Below are positions 56,232 through 64,000 of a DNA stretch of 64,000 nt, piece by piece. A program made the position numbers and the translations under genes. The stretch spans positions 2,854,570 through 2,918,569 of the forward strand of contig NW_006920410.1 of the NCBI RefSeq assembly GCF_000344685.1. The letters are read 5' to 3'. Each line of letters starts with the position of its first letter. Within the stretch, counting starts at the first letter, position 1. The notes under the pieces are model-generated. The model searched no databases and was not told the origin of the DNA. It saw only the letters and a list, made by a program, of their open reading frames with translations. The DNA is from Gloeophyllum trabeum ATCC 11539. Its lineage: Eukaryota; Basidiomycota; Agaricomycetes; Gloeophyllales; Gloeophyllaceae.

Positions 56232-57675
56232 ATGGCTGCAAAGTCGAATTCTAAGCCAGAGGATGCCCTTCAGTTCTTGGACGACTTGGATTCGCTCCCT
56301 GCTGCCCCGCCGCCCGCGGGGGGCAAGACTGGTTCCGCGGAGCCTGCAAACGAGGGCGATGCAGCCGAGGTGCTTGCTTTCCTAGACGAGATCACGCAGA
56401 AAAGTGCAGAACCCGTACGGACTACGTCTCATATTGAGCGCCCCGCATCTCGAGCTAGCAATCTCGAGCGCCCCATTTCCCGAGCCGGAACGCCTACCTT
56501 GCGGAAGAGTACTGAGAGAGTCAAAGTTGGCGCTCCCTCATCACACCTTGCGCCTGCTGCGACAAAGGGCAACCCCTCAGGTCCTTCCGAAACATCGGCT
56601 CCCAAAGGAGAGACGCAGCAAACAGCCCAAGCTGGGGCTGCTTCTGGAAGTCGCTGGGGTTGGGGCAGCGTATGGTCTAGCGCATCTGCGGCCATACAGC
56701 AAGCGAAGTCCGTGGTGGACGAGCAAGTTAAACATATTCCTCTTGACCAGACTCAGGCTCGCAAATGGAGCGAAGGTATGATAGAGTATGCCAAGTCCGC
56801 CCAGCTCGATAAGATCGGTGAGTGCATCATGACATTTGCGAACACAGAAGTCCCGGTATTTAGACAGCGAAATCAGGCCAAGACTTCAAGCGAGTTGGAT
56901 TATCGACATTGAACGATATCTTGAATGTCGTCGCTCCCCCAATATCAGAACATGAGGTCATTCAAGTATGGTTAAGCCATGATATGGTTGGGTATGACGG
57001 AATTGAGTCCCTAGTATATCGTGCCTTGACTAGGGTATGCCACTCCGTCACCACAAGTTTCTGAATAATCACATCCTCCACCAGATAATGGACCAGGTCG
57101 AAGGCGGAGATCTCATTGTCAACCGAGGTGACGAATCGAGGCCCAAAGACAATGCGGACACGAAGAGGGACCTCAGTGCAGTAGAGGGTCTCGAAGCTGC
57201 TACGAAGCTAGCTCAGGTATGGTGAATCCTCTCCTTTAATGGCCATTCTCGTTCAACTTGTCCAAAGGCGAATCTGGAAGAACTAGTGAAGCGTAACAGC
57301 GCGAAACCTCCTGCGCAATCTTCTTCCATCGAATACCCCAGAACGTATTCCACTGTTTACATCAGAATCCAGCCTTTCATAACAACGTTCCAGCTGCCGT
57401 CTTCTGCGACTGAGGAAGCTTCTGAACCACAGTTGCAGTTCCTCTTACACTTCACAGATCCTAGCCACCAGTTGATCCATACCACGGTGACGCAGATTGT
57501 CCCTGCAAAGTGGTTAGAGTTATGGGACCAATACGATTGGGTGGAGGATACGGTTGCGGAGATTCTGAGGGTGGGGGTGGAGGTCATTGGACAGGAATAT
57601 GTCATTGCGAGGATGGGCTGGGGTAACAAAGAAATTGAAATGCCGGCTGAAGAGGTACCCCAGAAAGAGCCATGA
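56232..57675 (+). CDS. Maintenance of telomere capping protein 1 (Mtc1)-like
   Basis: Begins M-A-A-K-S-N-S-K-P-E-D-A-L-Q-F-L-D-D-L-D-S-L with a second related segment E-V-L-A-F-L-D-E-I-T. Then a disordered serine/proline/alanine region, S-R-W-G-W-G-S-V-W-S-S-A-S-A-A-I-Q-Q-A and W-S-E-G-M-I-E-Y-A-K-S-A. C-terminal exons have H-F-T-D-P-S-H, T-Q-I-V-P-A-K-W-L-E-L-W, V-E-D-T-V-A-E-I-L-R-V-G and E-Y-V-I-A-R-M-G-W. This pattern is that of fungal Mtc1, named from genetic interaction with cdc13-1 in yeast and found at ER-Golgi vesicles; the molecular role is unclear. Four introns; the C-terminal exon is the best conserved part. Confidence 0.85.
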
Positions 57676-57806
57676 CACCGAGGGTAGCTCCTTATAAGTC
57701 CTACTGTCCTTACCATGTATTCCACTTAGCTTTATCCTTTCATCCTATTGTATAACATGCTAAACAGCGATTATTAGCGGAGGGAACTAGTCTACAAGGA
57801 ACACAT

Positions 57807-58953
57807 CTATTTCTTCTGCTCCTCAGGTGGAGGAGGGGGGACGGGCTTGAACTCCTTCGGCTTTGGGCTCTCGGTGCCGTGGCCGACTTGCTCCCAAGGG
57901 GACTGCGCCTCGAAGTTCCTGCGAATTTCATGAGTATCTGGCACCGGATAAGTAAACTTGTCCTTGCATTCACCTGAAGGCTTGAGTCAACTGCAGAGGC
58001 TCGTACACCACGCGCTTCTTCTCCTCATCATAGCGCACCTCGGTGTATCCCTGTCATACGAAAATGAGGAGCGAATGCATGAGCAGGTACGTAAAGACCC
58101 ACAGTTAATGGGAAATCCTTCCGCAGGGGATGCCCTTCGAACCCTGATACGACTATGAGTGACCTATGCAGGAAACTAAACGAATCGAAAGCGTACCGTA
58201 ATCGGTAAGGATGCGACGACTAGTGGGCAAAATGTCAGTTACGAATCGATCAAGGGAAGTCCTCGGACGTACAGGTCGGGATGACCCTTGAAGAATATAC
58301 CGAACAAGTCCCAGGCTTCCCGCTCGTACCTAAGCAGTCGCATCCAGTTCTAGCACTTGTGAGTGGAGTTACGACAGACTTGCGTACCAATTTGCACCAC
58401 TGTACACTTCAGTAGCACTCGGAACAGTATCCGCCTCTCCAGCATACGTCTTGACCCTAATCCTTCCACCGTACTTGTAACTCAAGAGATGATATACGAT
58501 CTCGAAACGCTTGTCGCGTTCAGGGAAGTCCACGCCGCTAATGTCCATCAAGCCCTTAAACTGACATTGCGAGTGGTCTCGCAAGAATGTGAGGACGGGC
58601 ACAACGCCGGAGGGGCAGACGTAGAGCGTCAATTCATCCCTGAGGACGGAGAATTGTTGAACGTATTTTGGAAGACACTGGATTAAATAGGATCCATATT
58701 CGTGCAGTTTCTCCGCTGCTTCGGCATACTTTGTAATGGTAGGATTTGGCGAAGTCTGCTCCGTGAATGGGGACTCCGAAGCTACAGATAGATACATCAG
58801 TACATGACGAAGTAGTAGGTGAAGTCGCCGCACACCTTTCGAGATGGGCGATGAATGAATGAAACGCGGTGAAACCCTCGTTGCTGCCGCCGACAACGAA
58901 CGCGACGCGGTAGCCAAGCGGCGTCCTGTCCGGACAGCAACGCGCATAGACAT
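57807..58953 (-). CDS. Complex I 30-kDa subunit (NDUFS3/Nuo30.4)
   Basis: Core subunit of the Q module of mitochondrial NADH:ubiquinone oxidoreductase. Presequence: M-S-M-R-V-A-V-R-T-G-R-R-L-A-T-A, rich in R and A. Then [83 protein letters not shown], all diagnostic of the 30-kDa family. The tail has V-P-P-P-P-P and E-E-Q-K-K. The open frame begins with TTG upstream; ATG at 58953 is the true start. Divergent from SPF27 with 89 bp between the starts. Confidence 0.95.
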
Positions 58954-59042
58954 GGTATGCTCGAACGGCAGCCTCAATGACCAACACTACGCTCGGATGA
59001 AGCGGTTGAGACTCCGACCGGAGTGCCCCGCCACTGCAGTCC

Positions 59043-59885
59043 ATGTCTACCTCAACGTCCGCCTCACTTACCCCGCAGTCGGGCGCGGGCTCTTCTGAGA
59101 TATTCGACTCCTTGCCATACTACGACAATGACCTTGAGCAATATCCACATTTGAAGCAGAAGGTCGAGCAGGAACTTGCGCGGGAAGCGGGGACGGTGCC
59201 GCAGGAGCTGCACCCCAAGGTTCCTCCACCTTTTGAGCTTTTTGTCGTGAGTACTCTAACGATAGGTATATTCAATGCATCATTCTGACAGTTCATGTAG
59301 AAAAACCCTTTGTTACAAGCAGAAATCCAGAGATGCGAATCTCGGGAGCCTCTGGGGCCCTTGGACACCCTTCGTTATCAACTACCTGGACCCATCGGCG
59401 TGCCCGGTTCTGATGACGAATGGCAGTCGGCGCTCGACAATGCACATGCACAACTCGAGCATCAGCGTTTACGGTACGTGCCTGCGTCGAATTGCTGCAG
59501 CTACGTAAGAAGTAACGTTCCACAGGCAAACAAATTTAGCTCTGCTTCAGCAGTACGGATCTAACGCGTGGCGGATACATAATCACCGCCTCGAGGCCGC
59601 TGCAACCGCAGCAGAGAAGGCATTAGAGGAGCTCAGGAGGCTCACCACTGAGGTCAACAGGGATAGAAAGAACTTCCAGGTGCGTGATACAGGCTGATCA
59701 GTATTACTCGTCCTTGACCTGACGGACTTCGTCCTAAGACTCGCATTGGTGGCCAATTGACGTCGCTGGAGACGCGATGGACGGAGCTTATATCGAGTGT
59801 ACTGCAAATTGAGATGGCGAATGTGGCTTTGGAGGCGGATATTGACCGACTGAATAAGAAGGAGGTTGAGCTTGCTGGGTTGTAG
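59043..59885 (+). CDS. Pre-mRNA splicing factor SPF27 (BCAS2/Cwf7-like)
   Basis: Subunit of the Prp19 (NineTeen) complex that stabilises U5 and U6 during spliceosome activation. Exons joined: D-S-L-P-Y-Y-D-N-D-L-E-Q-Y-P-H-L-K-Q-K-V-E, E-L-F| then N-P-L-L-Q-A-E-I-Q-R, P-L-D-T-L-R-Y-Q-L-P-G-P, then a coiled coil H-A-Q-L-E-H-Q-R-L-R, L-A-L-L-Q-Q-Y-G-S-N-A-W and L-E-E-L-R-R-L-T-T-E-V-N, ending W-T-E-L-I-S-S-V-L-Q-I-E and E-V-E-L-A-G-L. The L-P-Y-x-D start and N-W-or-N-A-W plus coiled coil match BCAS2. Introns: three, all short. Confidence 0.92.
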
Positions 59886-60258
59886 GGCACGATCCTCGCG
59901 TTTACCACTTGCATTCTTTCCCATCGTTCTCTGTCGTTCTGTTTGCATCGTTGCAATGTGCTCCAGTCTTCGTAAATGAATAAGGCCATTGAGTGTCCAT
60001 CGTAAGGCAATCACCGAGAGTAGCGTTTTACTTGAACGTGACGCCGCCGGCTGTCACCAGCATTTCGCGTCTGTGGGCCACAGTGGAACAGGTCCAAAAC
60101 ACCTTTCTTCGGAGTCTGTGTTCAATCAGGTGCGCATGATGCGTATTCTCTCTCGGACTGGTAGACTAAAGGGTCCTCCTACGTCTTGATTTATCTGTTT
60201 TGGAACCGCAAATGTCTTCAGGCTTGCTGCGTAGCACAAGGCGTCCTGAGACGCGTAT
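59886..60258. other. Intergenic, nothing recognised
   Basis: 3' flank of SPF27 and leader of the next gene; no feature seen. Confidence 0.4.
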
Positions 60259-63200
60259 ATGGCCGACGTCGAGGACCAGTCAAAGGGGCCTGCAGTTCTG
60301 GATGAGAAGATATCATCCCCTCCAGCGCCCACCGAAGCGGACGCGAGCACATTGGGCGTAAATGTATCACCTGCAGTAGTCACGGACGGAATGGTGGCGG
60401 GAGTGGGCCCTGCGGGAACGCAGCCAGGGAAGGAGGATGGAGACCTATCGAAGGGGCCTGTGCCGACGGTTGGTTCTAGCAGCGCTGTGCGTCTCACGTC
60501 GAACGGCACAGCTGGTACCAGCCATGCAGGACTTAGCATGCCGCACCCCAAGAAATTCAGTGCCGTCAATATCAACAAGAAGTTCATGGAGAAGATCGCT
60601 CCTCTTCACGGACCGAGTTCAACTACGTCTATTTCTATGGCTGCAAAATCTGGGATTGCGACGCGTACGCATAGTTCATTATGCTGAGACATGTGGAACT
60701 TACATCTTGGATGCGGTAGCGAAACAGACGCCTGAAGTATCTAGTATGCACTCTCGATTAGTAACTGCTAAACTCACGTCAACGCCTCGACCGTCTACTA
60801 CGGGGCCAGGATGGTCTCGACCTTCATCGGCAGCTCCGAGTCCATCGACCCCAGCACCACCTTCCAATGCGGGAAAGGGCTTGGTACCATCGTCGAGTGC
60901 AGCTGCACCCCAGTTACCTCATGCTGGCAAGGTCATCCAACCTCAACCGAGAACGTCTGTTACTGGTGCTAGTGCGACAGTAATAGTAAAAGAGACTCTC
61001 AGTGTCACCACTCGCCCCGCCTGGGGAAATATCAGAACTGGGCAGGTAACGGCTCCCAAAGCTGATGCGAGAGTTCAAAATGATTTCCCGACTGCTGCTG
61101 AGGTCGCTCAAGGTATGCTTTTCGCCCTTCGCCAAAATACGCCAAACTGAACCGACATAGAACAAACCGCTAAGCTCAATGATAAGAAAGCGGTGCAGGA
61201 GGAACAAGTATTGCAGAATCAAGCTCTGCAAGAAGAAGCAGACACGTTCCGCGGAGTCCATCTGGATCCAAACGCGCACCACTGGGACGAGGTCTGTCAT
61301 TCATGCAATACAGTACTCGGTAGTGGAGTAGCCTACTTACTCAGGTCTAGATGGAAGAAGATGATGAAAGCTTCTTGGGTGGTGTCATTGACTTTGGTGA
61401 CGGTAGGCAGTACAAGATTCAGCCTAGTGACCCTTCGGCGCCAAATTCCGGACTGCAACAAAGTCACAAGCCAGCAGTCGTCGAAGATGCGGTCTCTGTC
61501 AGCAAAGAGGAACGCTTCGTAGATGATTTCGACAGGAGCTGGCCGAGATCAAGAGCACCATTACCCTCCCACGAGCTGGAGCTCCCGATTCCCAGCCAAC
61601 CTTCGCGTTCGCCCCTCGAGTCATCTCGAGTTCTGTTCAACGAACGTTCCAACAGGCTCGAACCCTACTCCGGACCTCATCAGGGACAGAGGCACGGGTC
61701 TCCGGGCCAGCCGCATCCAGCATTATCCTCCAGGAGAAGTAGTCGCTCGGATAACGCGTCTGCCCCAGTGGACCAGCGCGTTCATCGAGATCTCCCCCCT
61801 CACTCTCAGATGCATAATGTCTCCCTTTTGCAGAAACCAGAGGCCAGTAGCTCTCGGTCACGTGGCCCTCCAGGTGCTTTATCACCCACATTAGCTGCAG
61901 ATAGGTGGAGAGAGCAAAGTGCTCCTCGCGGTACATCGCCATCATCGACTTCCATACCACCCATATCTCGGACTACGTCCCATGGGTCGGGTGGTATACG
62001 AGGGAAGGAGCACTATAATCCTACGGGTGTTCATGGAGAGAGGCCTTTCGATGCTGCATTTGAGAGCCGGTACCGACGTCTATCTGCTTCGCATCCCACC
62101 CCTCTACCCACGCCTCCCACTCATCCCCCTCGGGATACTAGCAGACAATTGCCACCACACTTGGTGAACCTGACGCAGCGCCCGCGTCCACCCCATCCCT
62201 CCGTTTCACCTCAGGCATCCCATGTATCTTTATCACCTGCTAGCGGTACTGGGTTGAACAAGCCGTCGGCGGTAGCCGAAGAGCGCCACGTCAATGAGAC
62301 TCCTCTGGAGCAGTCTGGTGCAATACACCCAATACCTGTTGTTATTGACGAAGAGGTGCGGAAGGCGGCCATGCACAGTGCGGCGGAGCGCGCTCGTTTA
62401 CGGCGACAGCAGGAAGAGGAAGAACGCGAACGCGAACGGGAGCGAGCACGACGTAAGGCGGCTGAACTCGAGGGAAAGATGAAAGCACGGGAAGGTGTCC
62501 AACTGCGAGATCAGGCTTCGGATTCTCGGAACCAGAGGGTAGACGTGAGCAAGAGGGTTATTGTGCGGTCTGCAACTTACTGAACCCATATAATACAGGA
62601 GCAGCAAGTCATCAGGGTCATCGAGGAAGCTGTGCGTCCTGCCAAAGATAAGGATGCGGATGTTCATCCAAACAGCACGAGTGCGCGTGTAGATTCTCAT
62701 CCATCATCGGATGGTACTTCTGGCTTGCGTCCACATCCATCTCAAGCAGCTGCTGTTCGCCCACCACCCACAACAAGAAGGACATCTTTCCCCGCAGGAA
62801 GTACAGGTGCCTTCACCAGTGCAAGTGAAGCAGGGTCTTGGAGGAGCAAAGTTGCTACACCCGTATCTGAGTCCCAATCTACCGGTGAATCTCTGGCAAC
62901 ACGCCTTGCTCATCCTCCGGTTATACCCGAAGTTGAATCACTGCAAATGAAGCCCGATGAACAATTGGAAGTCTTTGACTTCGCAGATTTAGGGAAGCTT
63001 GTGGGAGGAAGGCATAGCCCTGCTGCTCCCGATAATGACGCAGGGAAATCGACGGTAGGTTATCCGGCGCGCGTCCGTCCTAACAGACCTGTTGCCAGCG
63101 ACTTCTTCGATGATTATATCCCAGTCAAGGAAGACGAGCCCTCATGGAGGCGTAAGCCCCAGCCGACGTCCGAGCCCATCCCCCCCTCATCGATTCTGCC

Positions 63201-64000
63201 ACGGTCGGGAGTTCACCCTTCCGACAGTCCTGAGTCTGGTGATGGTATAACGACCGTGTACGCCACGAATGCTTCCACCACTACGTCTGCAACTCTGCCA
63301 TCGTCTCCGAAACATCACCCTCCAAGAGTAGAGCATAGTCACGTTCACTCCCAGCCTGTTGTCTCGCAAGGGAATGCCTCAATGCCACGCTCGCCAAGAT
63401 TCAAAGAAGCATCAATGTCAACGTTGGACTATACTATGTCTCGGATCAAGGGCGTACTGGATGATATGCATGTCCACGAGCATCACGATGCTAAGTCGGG
63501 CGATGCGAAACTAATGAGTTCACCTGGTAACCCCGAAGTTACAAGCGGCATCCCACATGCAGAGCCAGAGGCCAAGCCCAAATTTGTCCCTCCTCCCCTT
63601 CGTCCGCGACCGAATACATTGCAGGGGCTGCCGAAGCCAGATGAAACCTTCGACGTGACCGGCGTAGAACCTCCTCGTTCGCCTAAGCCGGCTTGGAATG
63701 CCTTTGTCGTGCGATTGCCGAAGTACTCTCGCTCCTTTGAGTCCCCATCAAAGCGACAGCTTAGTCAGTTCAGAAATAATCCTCATCCAGTCCGATGGGA
63801 CATACTCTCTTGGCATCCTCCCGTCGAGGGCATGAGCCGGCGCCTTTTGTCGGTCGATGCTGTCTTATTTCCAAGGGGCAAACCTAGATATCGGGTTCTG
63901 CTACCGAAGATACGACCCGCAGGAACAGCGTCTAGCTTGGATTCTTCGGGAGATTGGGGCCCTACAGTCAATTTGCCCTTGGCCTCCAACTCGAAGGCAA
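60259..64000 (+). CDS. Large disordered protein, C-terminus beyond the window
   Basis: Starts M-A-D-V-E-D-Q-S-K-G at 60259. Early segments: P-K-K-F-S-A-V-N-I-N-K-K-F-M-E-K, V-T-T-R-P-A-W-G-N-I, D-A-N or N-A-H-H-W-D-E and an acidic F-L-G-G-V-I-D-F-G-D-G. The main exon (61351-62583) is rich in S, P, R and H, with one charged helix E-E-E-R-E-R-E-R-E-R-A-R-R-K-A-A-E. The next exon contains F-D-D-Y-I-P-V-K-E-D-E-P-S-W-R-R-K-P and R-P-N-T-L-Q-G-L-P-K-P-D-E. The layout (N-terminal K-F-x-x-x-N-I-N-K and a W-G motif followed by long disorder) loosely recalls PRRC2/BAT2-like proteins, but I do not claim the family. The frame is still open at the end of the window. Confidence 0.75.

Overview
This window is nuclear DNA from a filamentous basidiomycete, most likely an Agaricomycete. 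The evidence is dense genes split by many short introns of about 45-70 nt with GT..AG ends and CTNA-type branch sites, 5' ends with very small exons, and protein families typical of fungi (Urb2, Utp4, Has1, Pom33, Sgf11, Mtc1, UPF0658, Bet1, Ulp1, Pmp24). The order or species cannot be fixed from the sequence alone. Most gene models below were assembled by joining exons by hand, so outer coordinates are firmer than every internal splice site.

Layout. 0.4-22.8 kb is a tight housekeeping block: RBR ubiquitin ligase (-), Urb2 (+), threonine aldolase (-), a small zinc-binding protein (+), Tim10 (-), Utp4 (+), a Sym1/Mpv17 protein (-), peptidyl-tRNA hydrolase 2 (-), Has1 helicase (+), Pom33/TMEM33-like protein (+), a flavin amine oxidase (+) and a small membrane protein (+). 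Three of these (Urb2, Utp4, Has1) act in nucleolar ribosome assembly. 23-33.3 kb holds a poorly supported hypothetical gene, an orphan basic protein, a CBS/PB1 membrane protein, the SAGA subunit Sgf11 and a second, complete PTH2 gene. 33.7-38.9 kb encodes a Golgi UPF0658 protein, a Bet1-like SNARE and a Ulp1-type SUMO protease.

38.9-51.8 kb is gene-poor. It holds an intron-containing tRNA-Met, a 78-bp tandem duplication with a hairpin, a Yippee protein, one small orphan gene, two unlike inverted-repeat elements and several long stretches in which I recognise nothing. From 51.8 kb the dense pattern returns: Ras GTPase, BTB protein, peroxisomal Pmp24, Mtc1, complex I 30-kDa subunit, splicing factor SPF27 and the start of a large disordered protein that runs off the window.

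The most interesting observations concern very small exons. The two PTH2 genes (15.6 kb, minus; 32.4 kb, plus) share seven exons of identical lengths, including a 6-nt internal exon that encodes the middle of the Q-C-(G/S)-H catalytic-region motif. The Ras gene appears to need a 2-nt exon to keep switch I in frame. Several other genes have first exons of 4-15 nt. I saw no CRISPR array, rRNA, prophage, or recognisable autonomous transposon.
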